A stretch of DNA of 64,000 bases from Tenericutes bacterium MZ-XQ (GCA_002838205.1 CP017950.1:434001-498000); one strand, 5' to 3'. Shown: positions 1 to 9,310, counted from the first letter of the stretch. Notes: generated by a model not told the origin, from the letters alone. A program made the numbers and translations.

Positions 1-845
1 TGTATAATCGTCACAATCACAATCATAATGAGTAAGACAATAGACAGTGCTGCAGCATAACCCATATTGAAATATCTAAATCCATAGGTATAAATACGCT
101 CAACTAACACTTGAGTCGATCCAAATGGTCCGCCTCCAGTCATAACCATGACTTGAGGGAAAAGTTGGAACGAGTTAATCATTGTCGTAATCAATACAAA
201 AAATAAAGTTGGTGATACAAGTGGTAATGTAATTTTTAAAGTCTTTTTAAATGAGCTAGCTCCATCAATCTCAGCCGCTTCATAAACCTCTTTATCAACA
301 TTTCTAAGTGCCCCAAAGATGATCAGTGAAAAGAAACCTAAGTCTTTCCAAATACTCACCATCACAATCGATACCATCGACCATTTTGGATCAGTTAGCC
401 ATCCAGGTCCCTGGATGCCCACAAGATCAAGTAAGTTATTGATAATACCATATTGTCCATTTAAAGCTGATCTCCATATAATAGAACCTGCAACCCAACT
501 GGTGAGTACTGGAATGAATAATAAGACTCTAAATGCACCGACACCTTTAACTTTTTGATCAAAGAGTAATGCTAATAAGAAAGATGAAATCATGATTAAC
601 GGTATATACATCACAATAAATTTTAATGTATTTTTTAAAACCCGGTAAAATTCATCAGAACTAAAGATATCTTTATAATTCGTGATACCTATCCAGTCTG
701 GTGTTCCACCGATAATATCCCATGACGTAAAACTTAAATAAAAAGCAGATAACATAGGAAGTAGTGAAAAGATGATGTAGCCAAGAATACTTGGTACTAG
801 AAATAAAACAATATAGAATTTGATGTTTTTTTGTAAGTGGTTCAT
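1..845 (-). CDS. Sugar ABC transporter permease, MalF/UgpA type (3' end beyond window)
   Basis: Membrane subunit of a carbohydrate importer. The gene starts with ATG at 845-843, preceded by a purine-rich AGGAAG/AGGA ribosome site, and runs off the window at base 1, so about 281 codons are visible. The translation shows a first hydrophobic segment right after a short basic N-terminus (MNHLQKNIKF). Several further membrane segments follow, then the cytoplasmic EAA loop (EAAEIDGASSFKKTLKITLP) that contacts the ATPase in this family. It lies 40 bp downstream of a sugar-binding lipoprotein and in the same direction, so it belongs to the alpha-glucoside operon headed by the LacI regulator. The substrate is inferred only from the neighbouring GH13 enzyme. 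The second permease is expected just outside the window. Confidence 0.9.
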   Translation of the reverse strand, partial: MNHLQKNIKFYIVLFLVPSILGYIIFSLLPMLSAFYLSFTSWDIIGGTPDWIGITNYKDIFSSDEFYRVLKNTLKFIVMYIPLIMISSFLLALLFDQKVKGVGAFRVLLFIPVLTSWVAGSIIWRSALNGQYGIINNLLDLVGIQGPGWLTDPKWSMVSIVMVSIWKDLGFFSLIIFGALRNVDKEVYEAAEIDGASSFKKTLKITLPLVSPTLFFVLITTMINSFQLFPQVMVMTGGGPFGSTQVLVERIYTYGFRYFNMGYAAALSIVLLIMIVIVTII

Positions 846-885
846 GCTTTTTTCCTACTTCCTATAGATATATCTACTCTATGAA

Positions 886-2118
886 TTAACTAAATTTTGA
901 AACGATTTCTGCTTGTGCATCATCAAGAGCTTTTTGTGCAGTAATCTCACCAGCGATTGCTAAATCTAAGTAAGATTGAAGTACATCTGCAACTTGACCA
1001 AATTTTTCTAATGATGGTGGCATCACTAAATGATTCAGTGATTCAAATACTGCTTCTTTATTTGCAGGAGGTGTAATCGCTGTATATGCAGTTCTTACTT
1101 CATCTGTAAGTGCAACTGGTAAATCCCAGTTCGCGTTTGCTCTAAGTAATGCAGCTTCTTCACTACCTGATAAGAATGCAGCAAATTTTTGAGCAGCTTC
1201 ACTTTCTTCTGTTTGTGCACTTACAACAACTGCATCAGAGAAGAAATGCGTAGCTTTTTGTGAGATACCTGGTTCAACTTCGATATCCCAAGCAAATGAT
1301 GCATTTTCAGCAAAGTTACTAAATGCCCAAATACCAGTAACGATCATACCTAAGCGACCTGATAAGAATAAATCCCAGTCACCCATACCACCCATTTGTT
1401 CTGCATTAGGTGTTACATTGGTTTCATTGATTCTTGCAATCATCATTTCTAATGCTTCAACGTTTTCAGTTGAGTTGATTGTAAATGCGCTTTGATCAGC
1501 ATTCATCATTGATCCGCCGTTTTGTGCAACAGTCTTATAAAACTCCCATGTTTGAATTGGACGGAAAATACCATAGATATCTGTACCTAAGTCACTAATT
1601 GCTTGTGCAGCAGCTAATTCTTCTGCCCAAGTCCAAGAGCTTGTAGGATAAGCTATTTCTGCTTGATCAAATAGATCTTTGTTATAGATTAACACAACAT
1701 TTGAAAATTTAGTAGGTAATCCGAATTGTTTATCACCAATTTGGAATGCTTCTAAAGTTGTTGCATGAACGTTATCTAAATCAAGATCATCTGTTTCGAT
1801 TTCTAGTAATGCATTTTTATCTGCATATGCTCTAAAGTTTTCGATGTTTAATTCAAATACATCTGGTGCTTGATTTCCAGCAACTCTAATTGCTAATTGA
1901 GTGAAATAATCATCATATCCAAGTGTTTCTACGTTTACCGTAATGTTTGGATTTTCTTCCTCAAAAGCTTCAACCATATCAGTAAGTGTATCTTCCTGAC
2001 CTCCATTAGAAGAATAGTTTAAGAATGTGATTTCTACATCTTCAGATTCTTCTTCTTGACATGCAACGATCATCACTGACGCAATGATGAGCATGCCTAA
2101 TAACATAAGTTTTTTCAT
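886..2118 (-). CDS. Extracellular sugar-binding lipoprotein of ABC importer
   Basis: Solute-binding protein of the MalE/UgpB class (410 residues) that captures a carbohydrate outside the membrane for the adjacent permease. The first 20 residues form a lipoprotein signal peptide: MKK, a hydrophobic stretch, then the lipobox IVAC with the lipid-carrying Cys at residue 20, followed by an acidic QEEESED linker. The body carries family-typical features such as the N-terminal VEITFLNYSS strand and an ENPNITV segment. The gene begins 12 bp after the GH13 glucosidase stop and is followed 40 bp later by the permease, which indicates one operon. Substrate is not readable from sequence; alpha-linked gluco-oligosaccharides are likely from context. 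Confidence 0.92.
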   Translation of the reverse strand: MKKLMLLGMLIIASVMIVACQEEESEDVEITFLNYSSNGGQEDTLTDMVEAFEEENPNITVNVETLGYDDYFTQLAIRVAGNQAPDVFELNIENFRAYADKNALLEIETDDLDLDNVHATTLEAFQIGDKQFGLPTKFSNVVLIYNKDLFDQAEIAYPTSSWTWAEELAAAQAISDLGTDIYGIFRPIQTWEFYKTVAQNGGSMMNADQSAFTINSTENVEALEMMIARINETNVTPNAEQMGGMGDWDLFLSGRLGMIVTGIWAFSNFAENASFAWDIEVEPGISQKATHFFSDAVVVSAQTEESEAAQKFAAFLSGSEEAALLRANANWDLPVALTDEVRTAYTAITPPANKEAVFESLNHLVMPPSLEKFGQVADVLQSYLDLAIAGEITAQKALDDAQAEIVSKFS

Positions 2119-2130
2119 ATTTTTCTCCTT

Positions 2131-3753
2131 TTATATTTTTGCCCTGTAAGCTATGACGATAGCTTCATAAGGTCTTAATACCGAAATTTCTGGTGATACG
2201 TCTTGATAATTATGAATCACAATATTTCCATCTGTTGATATTGGTTCATCTAATGTGATTTGTTCATCATAGAAATTACAGATGACTTTAAGTGTCATGT
2301 CATCAGTTACACGATCATAAGCAAAGATAGATGGATGATCTTTAAATGTCATGATGAATTTTCCATGTTTGATGATGTCTTGATAATCACTAAACCTTCT
2401 TAAGTGAATCAGTTTTTTATAATAATTGAATACTGAAGACGGATCATTTAAGTTAGCTAATACGTTAATGTCTATATAATTAGGATTCACTTTAATCCAA
2501 GGTTTGACATTTGAGAAGCCTGCATATGCTTGATCATTCCATTGCATCGGCGTTCTTGCGTTATCTCTACCCTTAGCTTCTATCGATTTAATGATATCTT
2601 TCATGTCGAATCCTTTTTGGATGCGATCATTGATCATATTGATCGTTTCAACATCTTGATATTCATCCATCTCAAAGGATAGATTGGTCATCCCAATTTC
2701 TTCACCTTGATAAATGTAAGGTGTGCCTTGCATGAAATGTAGGAGTGTCGCTAGCATTTTTGCTGATTCTACTCTGTAAGTCTTATCATTGCCCCACCTT
2801 GAAACGATTCTTGGCAAGTCATGATTATTCCAAAACAGTGAATTCCATCCTTGATTGTAAAGTGTTGTTTGTTGTTCTTCAAACACTTTTTTAAGATCCA
2901 TAAGATTTAATGGTTTTAAATCCCATTTTTCCTTGCCTGCTTCTTGATCAAGAAGACTGTGTTGGAAATTAAAGATCATTGAAAACTCTGATTGATCTGG
3001 ATTTGAATATAGTTTACTTTTCTCAGGTGTCGCACCCCATGTTTCACCAACTGTAATCAGATCGTGATTTTTAAAAGCTTCTTTGTTCATCTCTTTGATA
3101 TACTCGTGAAGTTTTGGTCCATCCCCAATGATGTTTTCATCAATCTCTTTTGCGATTAAATCAATGACATCGAATCTAAACCCTTTAATCCCTAAATCAA
3201 TCCAAAACTTTAAAATATCATAGATTTCTTTTCTTACAGGTTTGTGATGCCAATTAAGATCAGGCTGATCTTTATCAAATAGATGTAAGTAATATGAATC
3301 TGTAGGTTCATGATACGTCCAAGCAGAATTTAAGAATATTGATTGTAGGTCACTTGGTGGCCCTGATTCTGATTTTCTAAACACATAATAATCTCTATAA
3401 GGGCTCATCTCATCTTTTAAGGCTTCTTTAAACCACTCATGTTCACTTGATGTATGATTTGCGACGATATCCATCATGATATGGATATCTAAGGCTTTTG
3501 CTTCTTTGATGAGCATCTTCATATCATCTAATGTACCGAAGGTCTCATGGATGCCATAATAATCGGATATGTCATATCCGTTATCCTTTTGAGGTGATGG
3601 ATAGACTGGACATAACCAAATGACATTGATTCCTAAATCATGAAGATATGGGAGTTTTTTTATAATACCTTTGATATCTCCAATACCATCACCATTGGTA
3701 TCATAAAAACTTTTGGGATATATTTGATAAACTACTGCTTGTTTCCACCACAT
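2131..3753 (-). CDS. malL: GH13 alpha-glucosidase, oligo-1,6-glucosidase-like
   Basis: Cytoplasmic alpha-glucosidase of 540 residues (no signal peptide), usual length for GH13 subfamily 31. It opens with WWKQAVVYQIYPKSFYD, typical of the oligo-1,6-glucosidase/dextran glucosidase/TreC group. The catalytic residues are visible: nucleophile D195 in GFRFDVIDLI, acid/base E237 in VGETWG and D312 in NNHDLPR. The residue after the nucleophile is Val (V196), which in this family tends to mark alpha-1,6 rather than alpha-1,4 specificity; this is an inference from family knowledge. A strong GGAGGT ribosome site precedes the start, and a LacI-type palindrome lies just upstream. It probably hydrolyses the oligosaccharide imported by the downstream ABC system. 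Trehalose-6-phosphate hydrolase is a less likely alternative because no PTS gene is nearby. Confidence 0.88.
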   Translation of the reverse strand: MWWKQAVVYQIYPKSFYDTNGDGIGDIKGIIKKLPYLHDLGINVIWLCPVYPSPQKDNGYDISDYYGIHETFGTLDDMKMLIKEAKALDIHIMMDIVANHTSSEHEWFKEALKDEMSPYRDYYVFRKSESGPPSDLQSIFLNSAWTYHEPTDSYYLHLFDKDQPDLNWHHKPVRKEIYDILKFWIDLGIKGFRFDVIDLIAKEIDENIIGDGPKLHEYIKEMNKEAFKNHDLITVGETWGATPEKSKLYSNPDQSEFSMIFNFQHSLLDQEAGKEKWDLKPLNLMDLKKVFEEQQTTLYNQGWNSLFWNNHDLPRIVSRWGNDKTYRVESAKMLATLLHFMQGTPYIYQGEEIGMTNLSFEMDEYQDVETINMINDRIQKGFDMKDIIKSIEAKGRDNARTPMQWNDQAYAGFSNVKPWIKVNPNYIDINVLANLNDPSSVFNYYKKLIHLRRFSDYQDIIKHGKFIMTFKDHPSIFAYDRVTDDMTLKVICNFYDEQITLDEPISTDGNIVIHNYQDVSPEISVLRPYEAIVIAYRAKI

Positions 3754-3763
3754 ATGAACCTCC

Positions 3764-3777
3764 GTTTAACGTTAAAC
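3764..3777. promoter_or_regulatory. LacI-family operator candidate
   Basis: GTTTAACGTTAAAC is a perfect 14-bp palindrome with a central CG, the usual form of a LacI/GalR operator. It sits 10 bp upstream of the alpha-glucosidase start, between that gene and the divergently unrelated lacI-type regulator end. A related but imperfect copy lies before the regulator gene itself (4837-4850), consistent with autoregulation and control of the operon. Confidence 0.6.
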
Positions 3778-3792
3778 TAATTCTGTATTTTT

Positions 3793-3813
3793 AATACCCA
3801 ACTGGTGGGTATT
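3793..3813. repeat. Short inverted repeat between regulator and glucosidase
   Basis: AATACCC and GGGTATT are separated by a 7-nt loop and overlap the regulator's TAA stop. Read in the direction of the regulator transcript no T-run follows, so a rho-independent terminator is not well supported. It could be an RNA hairpin limiting read-through or a second protein-binding site. Confidence 0.35.
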
Positions 3814-4825
3814 ATGTTGTTTTTCTTTGAACCAGCTGTACTGGCATGATGATTTTTTCTGGCTTGTTCGTTTGATGCTGCATCTTCTTATTTAAAAGAT
3901 TGACTGCCACTTCACCTTTTAGGGTTATGTCTTGTTTGATGGTTGTTAAGGACGGTTGAGCAAGCTCACCGATGAACAGTCCATCAAATCCGACAATCGC
4001 AACATCTTCTGGTACTCTAATCCCATATTGATTTAAGCCCTTCATGACACTTAAAGCCATAATATCGGAATAAACGAATAATCCATCAATCGTTGAGATA
4101 TGTTCTTTTACAACTTTACCAATATCAAGTCCGAACTCATATGAGGTATAGCCTTCAAATACATTATCTTTGGTATACGTTAATCCGTATTTCTTTAAGG
4201 CTTTTTTATAGCCATCAAATCTTTTTGAAGAAACACCTACTTCTTCTAAAGATGATAAGACAATACCAATATTTTTTCTACCTGTTTGAATCAAATGCTC
4301 AGTTGCAAGATATCCACCTTGCTCATCATCGGTGATGATGAGATCTAATTGATCATTTTCGATGTAACTATCTAGAAAGACTGATGGGACATCAATATCT
4401 TTAAATATCGTCTTCATTTCTCTTTCAACAGCACCTAAGACAATCACACCATCAACATTCCAATTTAAGATGAGTTGTTTTAATGTTTCTTTTTCACTAA
4501 TGAAACGAAACATGAGATAATATCCAAGTTTTCTTAAGTTATACTCAATGCTATTAATCAATTCTCCATAAAAGGGATTGATTAATGCTTTATTCTTATA
4601 AGGATCCGCTTCTATCGTTTGTGGGATCGCAAGCATCACGATTTTTGATTCATGACTCTTTAAAGATCTCGCAAACAAATTAGGCGTATAGTTTAATTGT
4701 TCGATTAAGTTTTCAATTTTGATTCTAGTTTTTTCAGATACTTTATCATATCTTTTATTAATCACGTTTGACACAGTCATTTTACTGACATTGGCTAAAC
4801 GTGCAATATCCTCTAAAGACGGCAT
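3812..4825 (-). CDS. LacI-family transcriptional regulator
   Basis: DNA-binding regulator of 337 residues, normal for LacI/GalR proteins. Residues 1-57 hold the helix-turn-helix and hinge helix (MPSLEDIARLANVSKMTVSN, then LNYTPNLFARSL). The rest is the periplasmic-binding-protein-like effector domain, with DGVIVLG, the DEQGGYLATEHLI strand-helix and VPEDVAIVGFDG. A GAGGTG ribosome site precedes the start. It sits directly upstream of and in line with the alpha-glucosidase and ABC genes, so it most likely represses them until an alpha-glucoside or derivative is present. The effector cannot be read from sequence. Confidence 0.93.
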   Translation of the reverse strand: MPSLEDIARLANVSKMTVSNVINKRYDKVSEKTRIKIENLIEQLNYTPNLFARSLKSHESKIVMLAIPQTIEADPYKNKALINPFYGELINSIEYNLRKLGYYLMFRFISEKETLKQLILNWNVDGVIVLGAVEREMKTIFKDIDVPSVFLDSYIENDQLDLIITDDEQGGYLATEHLIQTGRKNIGIVLSSLEEVGVSSKRFDGYKKALKKYGLTYTKDNVFEGYTSYEFGLDIGKVVKEHISTIDGLFVYSDIMALSVMKGLNQYGIRVPEDVAIVGFDGLFIGELAQPSLTTIKQDITLKGEVAVNLLNKKMQHQTNKPEKIIMPVQLVQRKTT

Positions 4826-4836
4826 ATGTACACCTC

Positions 4837-4850
4837 GTTTACCGGTATAC
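4837..4850. promoter_or_regulatory. Imperfect LacI-type operator upstream of regulator gene
   Basis: GTTTACCGGTATAC is a near palindrome (two mismatching positions) similar to the perfect palindrome at 3764-3777. It lies about 12 bp upstream of the regulator start codon, as expected for autoregulation. Confidence 0.4.
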
Positions 4851-4867
4851 TAAAATTATATATGAGA

Positions 4868-4882
4868 TGTAAGCGTTTGTCA
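4868..4882. promoter_or_regulatory. cre-like site in lacI promoter region
   Basis: TGTAAGCGTTTGTCA resembles a catabolite-responsive element (TGWAANCGNTNWCA) with one extra base between the half sites. Together with the similar motifs at 57618-57631 and 61846-61860 it suggests a shared CcpA- or LacI-type regulator on sugar operons. Weak evidence taken alone. Confidence 0.3.
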
Positions 4883-4964
4883 ACGATATTTTTAAATTTT
4901 TTTATAAGAATAAAGTTGATATATGCTGACTCTAATCCTTCATATATAAATATATGAGGTATAA

Positions 4965-4994
4965 AAAAAATCTTTCAGCATCGAAAGATTTTTT
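4965..4994 (-). terminator. Intrinsic terminator after the hydrogenase operon
   Basis: A 12-bp stem (AAAAAATCTTTC with GAAAGATTTTTT) closes a 6-nt loop and ends in T-runs on both strands. It lies 36 bp downstream of the stop of the group B hydrogenase, the last gene of the minus-strand redox operon. Confidence 0.8.
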
Positions 4995-5029
4995 GTTTTA
5001 TCTACATAACACTCATCATAACCCAATCA

Positions 5030-6454
5030 TTATTTTAACTGGCTCACTGAATCCTTAATTGTTTTCTCAAATGCCATTTTTCCATATTTATCGACTTGCA
5101 TCTTATCCTTAGGTCCATGACTAAGTGATCCTGGACCACCAATACATCCCCCGATACAAGCCATACCCTCAACAAAGTTTCCAATAGATATATTTTTAGA
5201 TATTTTAAATAAAGCTTTCTTACATTCTTCTATCCCATCACAAATGACAGGATTCACTTCAAAATCATGGGTTTCGTTTTCTTTAAGTGACTGCATCACC
5301 GCTTCACTTAAACCTCCAGATCTTGCGAAGATTCTACCATAATAAGAAGCATTATCTAATGGTGATTCCTCTAAAGATTCAATATCTATATGTTTACTGT
5401 CTATGAGCGCTTGAAGTTCTTCAAAAGTCATGACACTGTCAACATAAGGTTTTACTTCATCTAATTGAGATTCTTGTTTCTTTGCGATACATGGTCCAAT
5501 AAAAACAACTTTAGCTGAAGGTTCATTTTCTTTAATATACTTCGCTAAAAATGCCATGGGTGATAAATTATGAGAAACATGCTTAAGTAAATCTTTATGA
5601 TTCTTTTTGATATATGATACAAAAGCTGGACAGCAGGAACTTGTTAAAAAACCTTTTTCAACAAGTTCTTTTGTTTCTAGATCAGCAATCATATCTGCAC
5701 CTAAAGCTGCTTCTACAACACTATGAAATCCAACCTTCTTAATCGCAGTAACCACTTGACTCAAATTCACATGCGTAAATTGACTTGCAATGGATGGCGC
5801 AACAACTGCATAGATCTTATATGCTTTATTTTCATTGCTCTTTTTAAGAAGATCAATCACATTAACAATATATGATTTATCTACTATAGCTCCAAATGGA
5901 CATTGATAGACACACGCACCACAACTGATACACTTCTCATTATCAATCACTGCAACTTTATTCGAATCCATGGTGATTGCATTGACTTTACAGGCACTAA
6001 CACATGGTCTCATATGATTTGATATTGCATGATAAGGACAAACCTTAGCACATAAACCACATTCAACACATTTCGACTTATCAATGATTGCTCGTTTATG
6101 ATCATCAAAAGATATCGCTTGTTTTGGGCAAACTGAAGCACATCTATGTGCCAGACACCCTCTACAACCGCTTCCGACTTCATAACCACCAACAGGACAC
6201 TCATCACATGCAATGTCTATAACTTCAACAATATTGCTGTTTTTTGAGTCTCCACCAATGGCTAGTTTGATCCGCTCTGTTAAGATTGCTCGTTCTTTAT
6301 AGATACAACATCTCGAGATTGGTTTTTTCGTCGGATTGATCAGTTTAGGTATATCAAGCATATTTTCAAATAAAGAATCCTTAAATGCTTGGTTAGATAC
6401 CTCTTTTAACACTTGATATTTTATATATTGTACTTGTGTATCGAATTTTCTCAT
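5030..6454 (-). CDS. [FeFe] hydrogenase, group B-like monomeric type
   Basis: Iron-iron hydrogenase of 474 residues, expected to reduce protons with electrons from ferredoxin in the cytoplasm. After a Cys-containing N-terminal region (RCC, CDECPVGG, CRGC around 49-100) come ferredoxin-like clusters at C129-C139 and C175-C185, plus the CVSAC segment near 151. The H-cluster motifs are visible: L1 TSSCCPAF (C274, C275), L2 IGPCIAKK (C322) and L3 GMACIGGCIGGPG (C433, C437). Both L1 cysteines are kept, including the one used for proton transfer in well-studied enzymes. The GPCIAKK and GGCIGGPG forms fit group B rather than group A. It starts 9 bp after the phosphatase gene and is the last gene of the Rex-headed operon. 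Maturases HydE/F/G are not in the window. Confidence 0.88.
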   Translation of the reverse strand: MRKFDTQVQYIKYQVLKEVSNQAFKDSLFENMLDIPKLINPTKKPISRCCIYKERAILTERIKLAIGGDSKNSNIVEVIDIACDECPVGGYEVGSGCRGCLAHRCASVCPKQAISFDDHKRAIIDKSKCVECGLCAKVCPYHAISNHMRPCVSACKVNAITMDSNKVAVIDNEKCISCGACVYQCPFGAIVDKSYIVNVIDLLKKSNENKAYKIYAVVAPSIASQFTHVNLSQVVTAIKKVGFHSVVEAALGADMIADLETKELVEKGFLTSSCCPAFVSYIKKNHKDLLKHVSHNLSPMAFLAKYIKENEPSAKVVFIGPCIAKKQESQLDEVKPYVDSVMTFEELQALIDSKHIDIESLEESPLDNASYYGRIFARSGGLSEAVMQSLKENETHDFEVNPVICDGIEECKKALFKISKNISIGNFVEGMACIGGCIGGPGSLSHGPKDKMQVDKYGKMAFEKTIKDSVSQLK

Positions 6455-6463
6455 CTTCTACTC

Positions 6464-7633
6464 CTAAAAATAACTGACTTTTATGTTTTTCCCCATTTTT
6501 TTTAAACATGTGCTAATCTCTTCTATCAATTGCATTTTAATACTAAAATGAATGGGAAGATCTGGATTTTGATGTGCTGGATTGATTGCTTTACCGACAT
6601 AAAAATTTATATCAGTGCCCTTTTCAAATAACCATCTAGCAATCATTGATGCTCCATCTTTTTGAAAAGACCATTGATCATGCAATTTGTTTTCCCCTAA
6701 AAAATCTTTTGCATAAATCAAGACTTGATTCATCGTTATGACACCTTCTGTGACTAAATCAACACCTTCAATCTCAGCAGTTGGTGGCATATTCGGATCA
6801 TTATAGTCTAAACTTGTCTTTATGGGTTTACCTAAATATTTTGAGACGATTTGACTTGTTGTTCCACCACAAACAATTTTCTTACCCCTTTTAGAAAAGA
6901 ACAACGATAACATTTGCTGATTATCAAATTTATTTTTAGGTGGACCAATCAATAAATTTAATGGTTCTCGTTTAATGACTTTAATCATTAAACAGGAAGC
7001 ATCATCTCCAGGTTGATGATCATATAAACCCTTACATTTATTCATCATCAGATTTACCAATACTTTTGCGTTTACATGCTTTCTATTGTAATGCTTAATG
7101 TATTTTATAATGTTTTCTCTTTCCCACCCAAAATTAAGCTTAGTACCTACTCCAGCATGAACACATCCATCAGACATCGCTAAAAAACAATCTCCAACTT
7201 GTAGTTTCAACTTAGAATGAAAGATTCTTTTATTCGCAATCATCATTTCAGTCTTATAAAATTCATAATGCTCTTGATCTCTAATCAAAATAACAGAGGG
7301 ATTGTCATATTGGACAATTTCTACTTCTTCTAAATGGTTCACTCGAATTAAAGTAAATGTTGAATAAGCTACTTGTCTAACCTTGCAGGTTGGTAGTGTA
7401 TGAGCAATAGTTTCAATGCAATCTACAAGGCTCATGCCTTGTGAGATCATTGTCGATACAATTTTTGCAGTAAGTGTTGCTAAAATGGATGCCTTCACAC
7501 CACTGCCTAATCCATCAGCAAGCACATAGATGTGACTATCTTCAGTTTTTACTTCTTCAATTTGATCACCACATAATGTTTCATTATGTTTACAAATAGA
7601 AGCATATCCAACATCTAAAAATAAATCATTCAT
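6464..7633 (-). CDS. SpoIIE/PP2C-type serine phosphatase linked to hydrogenase
   Basis: Protein of 389 residues with a PP2C/SpoIIE phosphatase domain in about residues 1-220. The metal-binding motifs are seen as LADGLGSGVKA, MSDGC and PGDDAS. Residues ~225-389 form a second domain I do not recognise (starting near LNLLIGPPKNKF, with a GGTTSQIVSKYLG segment). The start overlaps the preceding sensory hydrogenase gene by 8 bp, and the group B hydrogenase follows 9 bp later, so the three are translationally tight. PP2C genes beside PAS-containing hydrogenase homologues are a known arrangement for putative sensory [FeFe] proteins. It probably relays the sensor's signal by dephosphorylating an unknown protein. 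Confidence 0.83.
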   Translation of the reverse strand: MNDLFLDVGYASICKHNETLCGDQIEEVKTEDSHIYVLADGLGSGVKASILATLTAKIVSTMISQGMSLVDCIETIAHTLPTCKVRQVAYSTFTLIRVNHLEEVEIVQYDNPSVILIRDQEHYEFYKTEMMIANKRIFHSKLKLQVGDCFLAMSDGCVHAGVGTKLNFGWERENIIKYIKHYNRKHVNAKVLVNLMMNKCKGLYDHQPGDDASCLMIKVIKREPLNLLIGPPKNKFDNQQMLSLFFSKRGKKIVCGGTTSQIVSKYLGKPIKTSLDYNDPNMPPTAEIEGVDLVTEGVITMNQVLIYAKDFLGENKLHDQWSFQKDGASMIARWLFEKGTDINFYVGKAINPAHQNPDLPIHFSIKMQLIEEISTCLKKMGKNIKVSYF

Positions 7634-9302
7634 GTTCTAGATGCTCCTTAAGTTTTGTTAAAGCAATTTTGGTCTCTGCAGCTGTCTCCCCTAAAAGTGA
7701 AGCAATCTCTTGGACAATGCGCATTTGCTTTTCAACAACCTGATTTGTAACTTCTATCGTTTGTTTTTTATGCTGTTCTTTGATTTCATTTTGTCTATAA
7801 CTATCTGTGATATCATTCATCAGATACATGATGATATGATAATCACGATCATAAATGATAGACTCTTCAACATGCTTTTGATATTCTGCTAAGTATTTTT
7901 TTCTTTGATAGACACTTCTTTTTTGCTCTAACACTTTTTTAAAAGGTTCTTCATCTAAGATTTTGATGATCTTCTCACCTAAAACATCTTTTTCTGATCT
8001 TACATTGATGATTTTTCTTGCTGCATCATTAATTTTTTGTATTTCAAGATGTTCATTGATGACGATAATACCACTCGGCGTATAATTTAGAATATTACGA
8101 TAAAAACTCTCTGCTCTTTCCTTCAAAAAAGGTAGGCACATGGATATGTTTGCTTTGCCTTGGAAAATAGCGATTGCTTTTTCCCGACAAGTATCATATC
8201 CACAAGATCCACAGTTTAACTCATCTTTTTGATTTGTTTTTCCCATTTGTTTCATGATTTCATCAATCGTGTTTTTGTTTGGTATTTCATTTTTCTTTTT
8301 GATTGAATGAAACTTTTTCAGATAAGCCTTTTGTTCAAGTTTATCTACATCAATATCATTTTTACTGCCATAAGAAATCACTGTTAAATAATCTCTTAAC
8401 GGTGTTTTATGATACTTTTCCATAATCGGTCCATGAATACAACTTCCGACGCAACTTGACATTTCAATAAAACAGTTCTTCAAATCTCCTTTAGAGATAT
8501 CTTCTAGCACATTGATACAGTTTTCGACACCATCAACAGCTATATATTGATAATCATCATTTCTTCTTGACAGTGACTTAATGATACCCCCTGTCGTTGG
8601 AAAGAATCTAGCTTTAAACCCGTCGTGTTCTTCAACTTCTTTTTCTAATCTAACTTGACTGTATTCAAATAATCGACTGAGTTCCTCAAAAGTCAACACT
8701 GCATCGATATAACCTTGATAATAATCAGCTTCATCCTTTTTAGCAATACAAGGTCCAACAAAAACAACTTTAGCATCTTTGTATCTGCGTTTAATATCAA
8801 GTGCATGTGCTTGCATTGGGGATATGATTGGCGCTAAAAAAGGTAGAAGATTCGGATAATACTTTTGAATGAGTAGATTAACAGAATGACATGCAGAAGT
8901 GATGAGTATTTTCGGTTTTTTTGTATCGATATAATCTTCATACTCTGATTTAACTAGTGCTGCTCCGATTGCTGTTTCTTCACAATCAAAAAAACCTAAT
9001 CGCTTGATGGCTTTTCTCATCATACTGATACCAGCACCATCATAGTTTGCGACAAACGATGGTGCTAAAGAAACAATGACTTGATCATGTTGTTGTAATA
9101 ACACTTTAACTTTTTCGATATCACTGACAATCTCTTTAGCATTTTGAGGACAATCTACATAGCAGTTACCACATAGGATACACTCGTTTTTAACAACACT
9201 TGCTTGATTACCAGAAAACTTAATCGATTTAACCGGACAATGTCTAATGCATTTATAACAATTCTTACATTGATTACGGTTTAATGCAATAATCTCACTC
9301 AT
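7626..9302 (-). CDS. HydS-like sensory [FeFe] hydrogenase homologue with PAS domain
   Basis: Multi-domain iron-sulphur protein (558 residues). In order: a 2x[4Fe-4S] ferredoxin domain (C12/15/18/22 and C41/44/47/51), an H-cluster-type domain (~80-300), a further four-Cys FeS domain (CGSCGYDTC at 364-372 plus C389), then a PAS domain (~400-500) and a helical tail. The H-cluster motifs are altered: L1 is TSACHS, so the proton-transfer Cys is Ala (A137) while the cluster ligand C138 remains. L2 is VGPCIAKK (C185) and L3 is SSCVGSCIHGP (C284, C288). The Ala substitution is the hallmark of sensory HydS (group C/D) proteins rather than fast H2 producers. Position next to a PP2C phosphatase supports a redox/H2-sensing role. 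Confidence 0.86.
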   Translation of the reverse strand: MSEIIALNRNQCKNCYKCIRHCPVKSIKFSGNQASVVKNECILCGNCYVDCPQNAKEIVSDIEKVKVLLQQHDQVIVSLAPSFVANYDGAGISMMRKAIKRLGFFDCEETAIGAALVKSEYEDYIDTKKPKILITSACHSVNLLIQKYYPNLLPFLAPIISPMQAHALDIKRRYKDAKVVFVGPCIAKKDEADYYQGYIDAVLTFEELSRLFEYSQVRLEKEVEEHDGFKARFFPTTGGIIKSLSRRNDDYQYIAVDGVENCINVLEDISKGDLKNCFIEMSSCVGSCIHGPIMEKYHKTPLRDYLTVISYGSKNDIDVDKLEQKAYLKKFHSIKKKNEIPNKNTIDEIMKQMGKTNQKDELNCGSCGYDTCREKAIAIFQGKANISMCLPFLKERAESFYRNILNYTPSGIIVINEHLEIQKINDAARKIINVRSEKDVLGEKIIKILDEEPFKKVLEQKRSVYQRKKYLAEYQKHVEESIIYDRDYHIIMYLMNDITDSYRQNEIKEQHKKQTIEVTNQVVEKQMRIVQEIASLLGETAAETKIALTKLKEHLEHE

Positions 9303-9310
9303 GATCTACC

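Noticed and set aside
3793-3813. Intrinsic terminator for the LacI gene
   Set aside because: No T-run follows the stem on the minus strand, so it is listed only as an inverted repeat.
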